Assembly: GCA_006538405.1 (NCBI GenBank) | Contig: BJKQ01000002.1 | Coordinates: 496,001 to 560,000 of the forward strand | Direction: 5' to 3' | DNA length: 64,000 nucleotides | Source of the DNA: Hansfordia pulvinata | Taxonomy: Eukaryota; Ascomycota; Sordariomycetes; Xylariales | Shown here: positions 38,262-49,627 of the stretch, piece by piece | Layout: each line of letters opens with the position of its first letter | Numbering within the stretch: the first letter of the stretch is position 1 | Notes under the pieces: generated by a model | What the model saw: only the letters and a program-made list of their open reading frames with translations | Databases searched by the model: none | What the model was told of the DNA's origin: nothing | Program-made: the position numbers and the translations under genes

Positions 38262-38819
38262 ATGTCAACAAATGCTACTCAATCTGGCGCAACACCCAAT
38301 GGCCACCCCAGCGGCTCCGCCGCCAACGGCACCTCTGACGATGAGCTGCAAATAGAGCACCAGCTCAAGCAACTAAAGCTTCTCCACATCAAGGTCGGAT
38401 TGCACCCACTACCCAAACCTCTTCCCTCGGCTTCTATTACCGCGATCACTTTGCGCTGACATTTGCTTTCCTCGTAGTGTCGCGGGCTGCGGTCCACTAT
38501 CCCCCGAATGCTCGAAGCTGTCGCCGCGAAAGAGACCCGTACGACGCCCATTCCCCATAACGGCCCACGCCTACTACGATCACCGCTACTTGAGGTTTAA
38601 CTGACACTGTTTCGCGCAGCTGAGGAGCTTACAGCCGGGTTTTCCAAGTCTGTGGCGACAGCCAGTAGCGAGATCAAGGAGTTTGGTGCACTTTACAGCA
38701 GCCCCGAGAGCCAGAAGGCTTTGAGCGAAGCCGCAAGACGACGTGAAGCCGACCCCGCGGGAATCAAGCCTTGGAGGGCCAAAGATGAGCCTGACTGGCT
38801 CCGGCTCGACGGGCAGTGA
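38262..38819 (+). CDS. Small conserved-looking protein, three exons, function unknown
   Basis: Not recognised. Exons 38262-38393, 38478-38538 and 38620-38819 join in frame across introns of 84 and 81 nt. The first donor is GTCGGA (weak); the second intron has a CTGAC branch-like site before CGCAG. The product is 130 residues with a Ser/Asn-rich N-terminus, then a helical region (QIEHQLKQLKLLHIK, GLRSTIPRMLEAVAAKE). The C-terminus ends near GIKPWRAKDEPDWLRL. There is no signal peptide or membrane segment. Coherent splicing, the compact helical make-up and its place next to eIF3c suggest a real nuclear or cytosolic protein. Mediator-type small subunits have a similar look, but I cannot assign it. 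Confidence 0.6.
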
Positions 38820-39850
38820 TGCGCTGGCGCGTCCTGTCGCTCAGGGAATGCCAACCATGGGTCACTATCAAACAAGTTACATTATCATTGCAGCATGGCG
38901 CCGGCGTTCAGTTACGGGGGTTTGAACCAATCACCTTCAGACTTGGTTGGGTTGGTTATATTACTTCGTCTATTTGTTGCTCTCAAAGAGCCAGCGGAAC
39001 ACCAAAGGGGCGCTCGGCGGTACGTCTCATGCTGGGCTTTTACTTCTTCCTCGATTTGCGGCTCACGGTATCTGTCAAGTTACTTCAGGTTCACATGCAT
39101 ACTGAGGTGCAGATTTCAGACAGCCAAGATGTATGGGATGGTTGCCAACATGTAGTTGCAGTCCGTCCTCGCTCGACTTGCAAATCCGATATGCCTCGTA
39201 TCGACTTTCACATGAATGGCATAACAGCGAACCGCGCCTGTTTGAATACTACCGATGTCTGATGAATTGTAGTCTCATTGGTGACCCGTGAATTAAATGA
39301 AGAGAAAAAGCCTGTGTTTATCGGGCCGCCATTTATTCTGGCAATGCACAAGGCTACGACTTCGCGACGACATTAATTCCTAGAGGCCGGTACATCTTGA
39401 GGACGACTTGGACTTTCTTCCTCATGGCTCATGGGCCGGGGAATCGAGACCGAACACAAGATGCAACAAGAGTGACCCTTCAATGTTGCATCCAGAAGAG
39501 CGCTCGGACCACCTAAAGATTTGCCTAACACTGCATCAAGTGACCGCCCCGATAGCACTGAATCTCCGTATACTTGCATACCCCGATAGCCCCAATGCTT
39601 TTCACCCCACCTCATTCATGTCCCCCACCACCTGCACGGGTGGCCCACCACCGCCAAAATTCACCGGCAATTTTGTGCGCGCCGCTGCTGATAGCCCAAA
39701 CTTGCCCTTGCCCCTCCAGCCTGCAGACTGCCAGCCAGCCCCAGCCAGCGCACGTCCACGACAACACCCACGACAGACCACCCGCACAACCATCCACGGC
39801 GGCCTAGTACAGCAAAAGCCGAAGAGCAGACAGGCACATCACCATCCACC
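38820..39850. other. Promoter and leader of eIF3c
   Basis: No gene supported. The last 250 bases are CA- and CT-rich, as for a highly expressed fungal translation-factor gene, and end in CCACC directly before the ATG. Confidence 0.5.
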
Positions 39851-42533
39851 ATGTCTCGTTTCTTCCGTGGCGGCGAAAGCTCGTCCGAGAGCAGCTCCGA
39901 GGAGGAGGACCTCTACTCCGAGGAGGAGGAATCCGAAGAGCAGGAGGAGGAATCCGAGAAGGAGGGCGGCAGCGACAATGAAAAGGATGACTCCGACTCC
40001 GACTCGAGCGACGACGAGGGCCGTAAAAAGACGGGTGCCTCTCGTTTCCTGAAGGACGAGTCCTCGGAGAGTGAAGATAGCGACGACGATGACGCCCCGA
40101 AGACGCTGAAGAGCGCCAAGGACAAGCAGCTTTCCGAGCTCGAGAGCATAATCGACACCATCGAAAAGCGCCAGAAGATCAGCGACTGGGGTGCCATCTC
40201 TACCGGTTCGTCGCTCCATCCACAAGCAACCCCGCCTTCCTGGGTGCTGGCCGTGGAAGGCTGTCGCAATCGTCCGCTAACCCAAGCTATGCAGAGTTTG
40301 ACAAGCTGAACCGCGCGGCGACCAAGATTGCGGAGCGCAGCACGATTCCCAAGGTCTACATCAAGGCCCTGGTCGAGATTGAAGATGCCATGAACGAGAC
40401 CATCTCCAAGCAGAAGGTCACGCCCAAGAAGATGAACGCCACGAGCGCGCGTGGTCTCAACGCCGTCAAGCAGAAGATCAAGAAGCTCATCAAGGACCAC
40501 CAAAAGCCCATCGAGGAGTACCGCGCCGACCCCGCCGAGTTTCTCTTCTCTGACGACGAGGAAGAGGAGGAGGCTCCCAAGCCCAAGAAGCCCAAGGCCG
40601 AAACCCTCACCGCCGAGCCTGAAGATGACCAGGATGGCTTCGCCACTGTCGGCAAAGGCGGCAAGGCCCTGCAGTTCACTCCCGAGAGCATTCTCAAGCA
40701 CCTCCGCGGCATCATGGAGACTCGCGGCAAGAAGAACACCGACCGTCTGGAGCAGATTGAGATCATGGAGAAGCTCTACAAGGTGGCCGACACGCCTTAC
40801 CAGAAGATCAGGGTTCTCTTGACCCTGGTTTCGGCTCGCTTCGACCTGAGCGCCAACAGCACCTCGACCACCATGCCGCTCGAGCAGTGGAAGGCTGCTG
40901 AGAAGGAGCTGTCCACTCTCTTCCAGGTCCTCGACCAGCACCGTGACCACATCGTCATTGAGGGCGCCGAGGAGTGGGAAGATGACGACAAGGCCCCCAC
41001 GTTGCAGGCCGGTGACAAGTACATCAAGGTTCCTGGCAGCATCGTGTCTTACGTCGAGCGCCTCGACGACGAGCTCATTCGTGGACTCCAGAGCATCGAC
41101 CCCCACACCTCGGAATACATTGAGCGCCTGACCGACGACGGCGCACTGTACAACATCATCTTCCGCGGCCTCGCCTACTACGAGGTTCTCCGCAAGGATG
41201 AGGCCCTCGAGGTTCCCCAGGACAGTCTGAACAGGATCGTCATGCGCCGCCTGGAGCACGTCTACTTCAAGCCCGCTCAAGTCGTCCAGATTCTGGAGGA
41301 GAACGCCTGGAAGGAGGTTCCTGCCAGCGTGGAGACGGTTGTCACCTCTCGGACGGACGGCGCAAACGCCAGCAGCCTCGTGGATGCTCTGTGCAAGTAT
41401 CTGTTTGAGAAGAGCGAGGGCATTATCCGGGCCCGCGCCATGCTTTGCCAGATCTACTTCCTCGCCCTCCACGACGAGTACTACAAGGCCCGTGACATGA
41501 TGCTGATGTCTCACTTGCAAGAGTCTATCAACAGCTTCGACGTCCAAACCCAGATCCTGTACAACAGAACGCTGGTACAGGTCGGCCTCTGTGCGTTCCG
41601 CAAGGGCCTGGTGTACGAGGCCCAGAACACCCTGCAAGAGATTTGCGGCAGCGGCCGTCAGAAGGAACTGCTGGCCCAGGGTGTCATGATCCAGCGCTTC
41701 AGCCAGGTGTCCCCAGAGCAGGAGAGGCTCGAGAAGCAGAGGCAACTCCCCTTCCACATGCACATCAACTTGGAGTTGCTTGAGTGCGTCTACTTGACTT
41801 GCAGCATGCTCCTGGAGATCCCCCTGCTGGCGCAGACCGGCTCTTCGCCCGACGTTAAGAAGCGCGTCATCAGCAAGACCTACCGCCGCATGCTCGAGTA
41901 CCACGAGCGCCAAATCTTCACTGGGCCCCCGAGAACACCCGCGACCACATCATGCAGGCATCCCGGGCCCTGGCCGCTGGCGAGTGGAAGAAGGCCACCG
42001 ACTTTGTCCACGCCATCAAGATCTGGGAGCTGATGCCCAACACCGAGGACATCAAGGCGATGCTCTCCAAACAGATCCAGGAAGAAGGCCTGCGAACATA
42101 CCTCTTCACCTACGCCCCCTACTACGACACGCTGGCCGTTACCACGCTGTCTTCCATGTTCGAGATGGAAGACCGTAAGGTTGCGGCGCTCGTCAGCAAG
42201 ATGATCAGCCACGAAGAGCTGGCTGCTGCCCTCGACCAGGTCACATCCACTGTCATCTTCAGAAAGGGCGTCGAGCTGTCTCGTCTGCAGAGCCTGGCGC
42301 TCACCCTGTCCGACAAGGCCGCCGCGCTCATCGAGACGAACGAGCGCACTCTGGAGCAACGGACACAGGGCACGGCGAATGCCTTCGACAGGAGAGGAGG
42401 CCAGAACCAGCGTGGCCGTGGGGGCGGACGCGGCCGCGGAGGCGGCCACCGGGGTGGCGGCACCGGCGGACCGAGACAGGCCGGCGGCACCCAGTTCACA
42501 GGCGGTGCGCTGGGGGCTGCTGTCCGGGGTTAG
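39851..42533 (+). CDS. NIP1: Translation initiation factor eIF3 subunit c (one frameshift)
   Basis: eIF3c/Nip1 is a core subunit of eIF3 that binds eIF1 and eIF5 and joins the 40S preinitiation complex in the cytoplasm. Exon 1 (39851-40205) encodes the very acidic Ser/Glu-rich N-terminus ([20 protein letters not shown]). An 89-nt intron (40206-40294, phase 1) leads to the main exon, which opens with [20 protein letters not shown]. The eIF3c N-domain, helical core and PCI/winged-helix region ([20 protein letters not shown]) are all present, followed by an Arg-Gly-rich tail ([15 protein letters not shown]). Length is about 864 residues, standard for the family. The frame breaks after ERQIFTGPP in the C run 41926-41930. 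One added C restores [14 protein letters not shown]. Since the gene is essential, this break is almost certainly an assembly error. Confidence 0.95.
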
Positions 42534-44700
42534 ACGGACGCGATTGGGATGATGAGGCGTACTTGTTTCATTTGTAATATGCATACGGCTGGGTTTGCTT
42601 TTTCCACACAAAAGCCATGAAGATGGACACCGGATGACGATTTACGTAGCAATGCGTCGCCCACGTCTGCCGAATACCACTAGCTGGTAGTCGATGCCTA
42701 AGAGCAAACATTTCAAACTGTTCCCTGAGAGGCCCTTGTGGAAAGTACATGCATCCGACGGCCTTCATGCCGCGCCGAGACTCTATATTTGCTGAGAGGT
42801 TTGTAGGTAGGTGACAGGTGGCGTGGATTGCGAGCAGCGGCATTGCGCCGAGGTCGCGCGTGTTGCCGTTGGGTGACCAGAGCCCGACGATCTCGAAAGC
42901 CAGGCTCTGAGTGGGCGAATCGAGGTCTGCCCATGCGCCAGGCACATTTTTGGCCACGGTTCTTCTTCCATTCTTCTGCCTCGCCCTGCTCTGCTCTGGA
43001 GGCGGATCCACGCGGGCAGTGAGCAGTCACTGCCCAGCAGCCAGGTCATAACATCAGCAACAGGCGAATAATTGACACAAGGTGAACCTTTGTAGATTGG
43101 CCCCCTTGCTGCCTCGGCGGGCCCCTGGCACGGGCGGTGTGGCTTCCAGATGAGGCAACATATCCCAGCCGCAGGAGTTTCTTTCATTCTGCATTACTGT
43201 TCCATGGAGTACTAATCGAGAGACGGGGCAAGCTAGCATAGCTTCTACCGGCCAGCCCGAGAGGGCGTGACAGATGGGCGCACGTGGGCGCTAGTCATGC
43301 GAAAACAAAAAGGGCAGGGCTGCAGGTAGCGATAGGTCGCCGACAGCTCGGTTGCACTTCCAGAGGGAACAAGGGGCTGGATATTGTGTCCGAGTGTCCA
43401 TCTAGTTGACAGAGTGAGGACAGGCAGTACAAGAAGGGGCGGGTTCGGCAGTGGGTGGGAGTACTCTGTTAGTGCTGGGGCGACGATCTCGGAACGGTCG
43501 GTCGGCAAAGAAAGTCGCCTGCCCACCATGATCACCACATCTCAGTACATATACTTTACGTGTGTAGTGAGGGGCACGCGGGGGTAGTGATGGGCCCAAA
43601 TTCGCAGCTGACAGTCTCAGAGTTCAAAAGGGCTACAAGTATGGCCTACTCGTCATTGTCGGAAAATGTATAGGGAGGGAGGCCTAGAAAGGCTGAGGAC
43701 GCCTGATCAGCCAGTACGCAACGCAACGCGACTGCGACTTTCACGAGAGTCTATGCTGGCCCGCGGCTGCGGCTTTTCGAGATGGGGCCCGAGACTAAGA
43801 AGAACTCGGGCTACTGCGGTGGTGGTGGCGGCGGCATTCCCATGCACTACTGAGACTGAAGAGAAGGTGGGGAGCGAAGCGATGGAAGCAGAACGAGAGA
43901 ACTCAATGTGCCCGCAGTACTCCGATCTTGTGCTTCAACCGGAGCCCGCGGCCTGGATTGGTAGCCCGAGGTGGGGGAAGTGGTTGGCCAGCGCGGAAAT
44001 GGTCAACTCGTGCGGATTTCAATAGAGCCCGCGAACGAGGCCAAGCCACGAAGCGTCCCTGAGGCCTTCCAGATGAATTATAAGTCGGCCAGGGCATAGT
44101 CACAGGTGGCGGCCAACGCACTCAAGATCCTGGCTGGAGTGGCTAGGGGCGGCCCAAAGGGACTGCGTGGCCCATTTTGATGCCTGGCTGATGGGCAGGC
44201 CGGTCCCTCGAAAGCCTTTTTCCACCCCGTCAGTGTCGGTGCTCGCGGGATCTGAGGTTCGTTCTCTTGGCAAAGAAAGCAGGAGTGACTAGTCTTCATG
44301 CACCTTCTATCTGTCTTCGCAAAGGCTCCTTCCAGCCTAGTTTCCGCCGTCCTGGGGCGAGTTCCTCGCCGGATCGGAGAATACTGCCTGGTGTACGGCG
44401 CGTCGGGGTGCTGAAAATATGTCGTTCCATAGCGTAAGCAGGTGGCGATACCACAGCCACCAGCTTTGCTCTTCCCGAACATACCGGCGGCGAAGGGGGC
44501 CCCTTCGTCAGTCGACACACCACGCCGAGACATGTCAGATAAGTGCGTCCCCTGCATATATACGCCGGCCCTCGTCGGCAGCTAAGCGCTGTCAACCTGC
44601 CCACAAAGACCATCCGGCAGCCGCTCCCGGTGCCTTAAGCGCATCCCGCGTCGAAGGCTGTGGTGTGAAGCCAGCTAGCTCCTTTACGGAACCGTTCACG
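42534..44700. other. Intergenic, no gene seen
   Basis: Open frames on both strands are unrecognised. An AGGTAGGT cluster is at 42804. The right end is the lipase upstream region with a TATA-like element. Confidence 0.5.
44555..44562 (+). promoter_or_regulatory. TATA-like element upstream of lipase
   Basis: The sequence CATATATA lies about 140 bases before the lipase ATG, a plausible spacing for a fungal TATA box. No transcript evidence is available. Confidence 0.3.
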
Positions 44701-46049
44701 ATGCTGTTGTTCAGCCTGGGGGCAGCCCTGGCTTGGATCGCTGTGCTCGCGACGGCCGATAACTTCAAAATCTCCAATCTGGACGAATACCCGCTACCGA
44801 GAGATTTCACCAAGATCGAGTTCAACACCAAAGAAAAGTTCTCGGGCACTGTTCGCGACTTTTTCGAGAAGAACTACCAGGACGTGGCTGGCTTTCGAGG
44901 TACGATGCACTCATGACTACTACCAATAGAGAAGAAGGGAGGGAAAGGATGAGAGAGAGAAAGAGAAAGACTTGGCTGACAGCGGTGTAGTGCCAAAACT
45001 CAACGCGGAGCTCGCCCGGTTCGGCTATCTGATGGCGTCCTTCACGGGCGTGGTGGGCATCACCGACGAGGTGAAGAACGTGAAGAAGAAAGGAGGCCCG
45101 CTGGTCGAGGGCGGGCCCCTGATCTGCCAGACTGGCAAAGACTGCGGGTATCTGTTGCAAAAGGGCTGGACGGTCTACAAGAAGATCCTGGGAAAAGATC
45201 TGACCCGGACATCGGTCAACCAGTGGGGGTTCATCACCATCATGGAGGAGCACGAGGCCATCTTGCTATACCTCAAGGGCGTGACGGAGGCCTCGAACCT
45301 GGCCTACGCGTGAGTGCCGACAGCGAGCATCTACATAACCAACCAACAGCGAAGAAACACCCGCTTACCTGCCTGGTTGCTAACTTGTTCACTGTGGCAC
45401 GTACAGAGCCAACTTTAGGTACCGCGACCTGTCGGAGCTCGAGGAGAAGGGCAAGAAGTACGCGATCCGCGAGACGAAGAAGGCGAGGGTGCACGCGGGG
45501 TTCGACGAGGCGGCGGACGAGATCTACGCGAGCGCGCGGGACAACCTCATGCTGGCGCACGCGGCGCACCCGACGTTCACGATCCTCATCTCGGGGCACT
45601 CGATGGGCGGGGCCGTGTCGAGCGTGCTGTCGCCGCGGCTGCGGGCGGACGCCGGGTTCCGGGTCGCCGCGGCGGCCAAGGCCGGGATGAAGGTGTTCCC
45701 GCTGGCCAACCCGATGGTGGGCAACGAGGCCTTCGCCGCGGGCCTGATCGAGACGTTCCCCGAGATGACGCGCTCCACCAGCGCCGACGACCTCGTGCCC
45801 CTGCTGCCGCCCAAGTGGGTGCAGACCGGCGACCCCTACACGCACACGCCCGTCGAGGTCTGGATGCTGCCCGGCAAGAAGCGCATCAGTAACCCCTGGT
45901 TCGAATGGGTCGAGCTGCCGACCTACCGCTGCGTCGGCTTCAACAACAGGGGCTGCATCGAGCGCTACTCGGTGCCGAACGCTCTGATGAAGAGCCCTTT
46001 GCAGCACCCTCAGGACCACGGCCAGTACTACGGCATTGGTCTCACGTAG
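44701..46049 (+). CDS. Secreted class 3 lipase
   Basis: Fungal lipase of the class 3 (Rhizomucor-type) alpha/beta hydrolase family, probably hydrolysing acylglycerols outside the cell. Exons 44701-44899, 44991-45309 and 45407-46049 join in frame across introns of 91 nt (phase 1) and 97 nt (phase 2). The protein is 386 residues. A signal peptide (MLLFSLGAALAWIAVLATA) is followed by the strand before the lid (AILLYLKGVTEASNLAYA). HAGFDEAADEIY follows, then the nucleophile elbow GHSMGG (Ser about 238). SADDLVPLLPP supplies the Asp, and DHGQYYGI at the C-terminus supplies the His. The full triad is visible and no frame break is present, so the enzyme is probably active. It converges on the hemerythrin-like gene with 259 bases between stop codons. 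Confidence 0.9.
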
Positions 46050-46308
46050 TCCCGCAGTGAACCGAATGTGCGGGCTGGGGAATATTGGGCCGTCTCGCTT
46101 CTCGAACAGGCTTCACGGATCTCTCGGGAAAAAAAAAAAAAAATCAACAATCATTTACATGCATGCATTCCTATGCTTCTCGCCCTTTGTCGTGCGCGAG
46201 CATCAGCGCTCGATTTCTTTGTCCTGTTCTTCTGCCTTTCCCCCTCTTTCTCCGCGCAAAGTTGGAACACAGTCAGGGGACACTCCCTTCTCCGGCGCCC
46301 GCCTCGCA

Positions 46309-47064
46309 TCACATGGGCATCCGGGCAATCTCCTGCTTGGTCCAGTACTTGCGCATGTTCTCGGCGCCGAGCGTGCGCACCTCCTGGTCCAGGTGCGTCC
46401 ACAGCACGCCGCCCCACGACTCCATCCGCTCCTTCAGCGCGGCGGGCTCGAGCTGGCGCTTGCCCGCCTGGCACTCGAGCAGGTACTTCTCGAGGCCCTC
46501 CATGCCGCGGTGGATCTCGCGGTGCTGGCGTAGGAGCTCGGCCCGGCCTCCGCCGCCCTCCTTCCCCTCCGCCTCCTCCTCCTCCTCCGATGACGATGAC
46601 GGCCCGGCAGCGAACTCGGGCATGCGCTCCGCCAGCACCGGGAAGATGTGCTGCTCCTCGATCGCGTGGTGCATCTCGAGGTGCTGGAGGAACTGCAGGC
46701 CGGTGCTGACGACGAGGCGCGGGGGCATAGTGGACGGGCCCGCCGTGGCCACGCGCCAGAGGTTCTCCCAGGTCGAGCGGAAGTGGTTGTGGAACATGTC
46801 CATGCGGTGCGCCATGCGGTTGTATGCGGCGAACTCCTGGGCCGTCAGCGCCTTGCTGGGCGCGTCTCCGCCTGCGGCGGCGGCACCCTGGCCGGCTGGG
46901 TACTGCGTGGTGGCCATCCGAGGCGTTGCGGCCGAGGAAAAGTGAGGCTGTGAAGACGGAGAAGGCGTGCTGCCGCCGGAGGGTCTGGGCGCGGCCGTTG
47001 TCACGAAGGCGAGCGAGCGACGAGAGGTGGCGAGGCCAGGAACACGGCGCAGGGCACAAACCAT
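46309..47064 (-). CDS. Hemerythrin-like (HHE domain) protein
   Basis: HHE-domain proteins bind a di-iron centre in a four-helix bundle and serve in oxygen, iron or nitrosative-stress handling. The intronless gene encodes 251 residues. Candidate ligands lie on four helices: His92 and His94 (MFHNHFR), His128, His132, His133 and His139 (HLEMHHAIEEQHIFP), His181 and His185 (HREIHRG), and His224 (LWTHLDQE). A Glu-rich linker (about 158-170) separates helices 2 and 3. Residues 1-50 are rich in Arg, Ser and Ala with no acidic residue, resembling a mitochondrial presequence. Met50 (MATTQYP) is an alternative start that would give a cytosolic form. ATG 47064 is kept because the frame is open and the presequence is convincing. 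Confidence 0.85.
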   Translation of the reverse strand: MVCALRRVPGLATSRRSLAFVTTAAPRPSGGSTPSPSSQPHFSSAATPRMATTQYPAGQGAAAAGGDAPSKALTAQEFAAYNRMAHRMDMFHNHFRSTWENLWRVATAGPSTMPPRLVVSTGLQFLQHLEMHHAIEEQHIFPVLAERMPEFAAGPSSSSEEEEEAEGKEGGGGRAELLRQHREIHRGMEGLEKYLLECQAGKRQLEPAALKERMESWGGVLWTHLDQEVRTLGAENMRKYWTKQEIARMPM

Positions 47065-47919
47065 GAGACGAAGACCGATAATGCCAGCCGCTTCCCCGGC
47101 TACCTGTAATCCGGTACTTATTCTGCAGGGGCAGTTGAGGACGAGGTCGGATCTTATGGAGCGAAGGAGGGTTGTTTCCAGACACGCCTCGCTGCTTCGC
47201 GCGATGCCTGCGATTCGCCGGGGGGCGGCGGTGCGGCTGTCGGGCGCGGCGCTAGAGAGGGAGAGAACCTTAGCCGCCCATCGAAAAGCGCCGAGCGACC
47301 CACGAGGGCGGTTGAGTCAGCGATTGCAAATCTGCGCCCCTCCACAGGTTGGTCGGCCTCGGAGCTGCCCTGCTCCCGACGGTCTGGGCCTGGCAATCCT
47401 GGTTCTGCCTGAGGCGCGCGGCGCGGGTCCACTGCGCTGGAGACGACGCTGGTTCGAATCGGAAAGTCGCTGTGGAGGCTCGGGAGGAAAGGCGGGCACG
47501 AGTATTCGCAGGCGGACAGGCAAGCATAGAACTCGGATCATGTTGAATTACTACAACTAGTGAGTCGGGACAATAGCCCCCCATCCCGACACGCGGGGCG
47601 TGAAGCATGCTGATGCTACTCCGTATACCTTCCATTATCTTAGTAATAGGCGCGCGCGTGCTGCGACGTCGACGCGAATACTCGCATGGCAGGCGCCGAG
47701 CTGCGACCCGGCCCTGCGATTTCCCTCTCGGACTCTAACAGAATAGTACGTACTCACTCGGATCAATGATGAGGTCATCGTCTTGCCCGGCCTCTTCAAC
47801 TGGGAAGCGCCCTTTCCATCCCCATCCCATAATCTCATATCATCAACACTGCCCTCACCATCGCCAACACCACCATCATCGCAGCAACGGCCACGACATG
47901 AAAACAGACGAGCCCCCAA
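47065..47919. other. Spacer between hemerythrin-like and FAD monooxygenase genes
   Basis: No gene supported. It holds the hemerythrin-like promoter and the 3' flank of the monooxygenase. A CAT/CAC-rich stretch lies near 47850-47885. Confidence 0.5.
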
Positions 47920-49627
47920 CTAGTCCCAGTCACCAGACCCCAGATCCACCTGGCGCCCGCTCATCACATCCTCCATGATGTCGTCGATCGACCACGGCTC
48001 GTACCGGTACCCCGGCGGGTAGTTGGGCGGAACGGCGCTGTCGGCGCTGCCGATGGGCAGCCCGGCCGCCACCTCGTCCGCCATCTGCCGGTAGTGCTCG
48101 TACGTGTACGCCTCCGGGTCGTGCTTCCAGATCCACCGCGGCAGCTTGGGTTGCGCCAGCTTGGGGTTGACCCGGACCTTGCCCCAGTCCGTGTCCTGCA
48201 GCCGCTCCGCGTTGGAGAAGCCCAGCTTCTGCGCGCACGCGCACCGCACGAACCGGAACCGCACGTGGGTCCGCACCGCCGCCGGCACGCCCTCGCGGCC
48301 CCCTTCGACTTGCAGGCACGTCGCCAGCGACACGGCGTCCTCGATGGCCTGCGTCGCCCCGTTGCCCGACGCCGGCAGGAAAGAGTGCGCCGCGTCCCCG
48401 ATCTCCACCACCCGCCCCAGCTTTGATGCCCACGACGGCTGCGGGTTGCGCCAGAACAGCTCAAAGTTGATAATCGTCCGCGGCGGCGTCAGCTCCACGA
48501 GCTGCTTGAACACGGCGGCCCACGGCTTCTCCCCACCCCCTTGTCCATGTTGGCCAGCACCTCTTCCGCCTCGACCGTGTGGTTCCAATTCTCCTTCTCC
48601 GTTCCCGTCACCTGCAGCAAGTATCAGCACGATCAGCCTACCACGATGCCGGCACCCTGCTTCTCGTCTCCTGCTTACGTCGTGGTTCATGATCCAGATC
48701 ATCGTGTCGGGCCGCGAGAGCGTCATTGCGTACGTGCCGGGGCTGTCATGGTTCCACCTGTTAGTACTCGACTCCCATCTGACACCACCAGCATGCCCGG
48801 AAAGGAGCCAAGAGGGTAAAGGGTTGGGCTACCTACCCCAGCCAAGTCCGGATGATGGGCTCCTTGCCATCTTGGCCCAGGAGCTTGAAGAACTCCTTGA
48901 CTTCGGGATTCTGGTCCAGGTGGTGCCGCGGAAAAGCGGCTCGCCACATGGCCCGGCCCGAGCTCATCGCCCTCACCGTGCCCCCGACCAACCTCTGGCT
49001 CTTGGATCCGACGCCGTCTGCTGCAATCACCACGTCCGCCTCGTACTTTTCGCCTCGCTCCGTCACCACTCCGCCCTTCTGGGTGGCTTCATCCTCGTAG
49101 TAGTCCACGACGCGCTGCCCGAACTCGACACTGATCCCGAGTCTCTCAACTTGGCGAACAAACATCTTGTACACAAGGGGGCGCATCTGGAATGTCCCCG
49201 GGGGCGTATCAGGGTCCATGCCCGCTGCTCGGAGCCGGTCCGACACCTTTTGCGGCTCAATCATGGCTTCGCCGCTGTGCTTGAATGTCTCGATCCAAGC
49301 CCCCTTCATCGATATCTCCTCGTACTCCTTGGCCATGTCGGGCCAGTGTCTGAAGAACTTGGTCGCGCTATGGCCCATAAAATACATGTCTCCTGACGAC
49401 GAGTGAGTGGGTTAATCATCGCAGTAGCTAATGAGGAGTGGGCAGGCCCACTTACCGGCGGTGTTGATGTCGTCGTTCCGCTCCAAAACACGGACGTTGT
49501 GCCCCTTGCGAGTGCACTCGATAGCCGCCGTGAGGCCGGCTAGGCCGGTTCCTACGATGAGCACATCGATGCCTGTGGGCGGGTAGGACCCGACGGGGCG
49601 ACAGTCGTTATCTTGAGTTGATCCCAT
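47920..49627 (-). CDS. FAD-dependent aromatic monooxygenase, salicylate-hydroxylase-like (one frameshift)
   Basis: Class A flavoprotein monooxygenase that would hydroxylate an aromatic substrate using NAD(P)H and O2. Exons are 49627-49456, 49392-48837, 48757-48679 and 48611-47920. Introns are 63, 79 and 67 nt, all GT-AG. The product is about 499 residues. It shows the FAD GxGxxG fold (VLIVGTGLAG, residues 22-31, with the ribose-binding Glu in VLER). The DG motif (VVIAADGVGS) is near 191 and the GD motif (VEIGDAAHSFLPASGNG) near 339. No signal peptide or membrane anchor is present. Exon 4 needs one extra G, in one of two adjacent runs (plus-strand C runs 48531-48534 or 48536-48540), to pass into GEKPWAAVF. 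ATG 49627 (MGSTQDND) is the first in-frame ATG. The P450 lies divergently 1.8 kb away. Confidence 0.87.

Noticed and set aside
38910..38950. tRNA-like B-box (GGTTCAAACC on the minus strand)
   Set aside because: No A-box at the right distance and no cloverleaf could be drawn.
39913..41913. 666-codon minus-strand frame opposite eIF3c
   Set aside because: It mirrors the codon bias of eIF3c; the plus strand encodes a known protein and the antisense translation has no domain.
41926..41930. Programmed ribosomal frameshifting in eIF3c and others
   Set aside because: No slippery heptamer or stem at the breaks, and no family precedent; run-length error is simpler.
48104..49396. 430-codon plus-strand frame
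   Set aside because: Runs through exons and introns of the FAD monooxygenase on the opposite strand; no domain.
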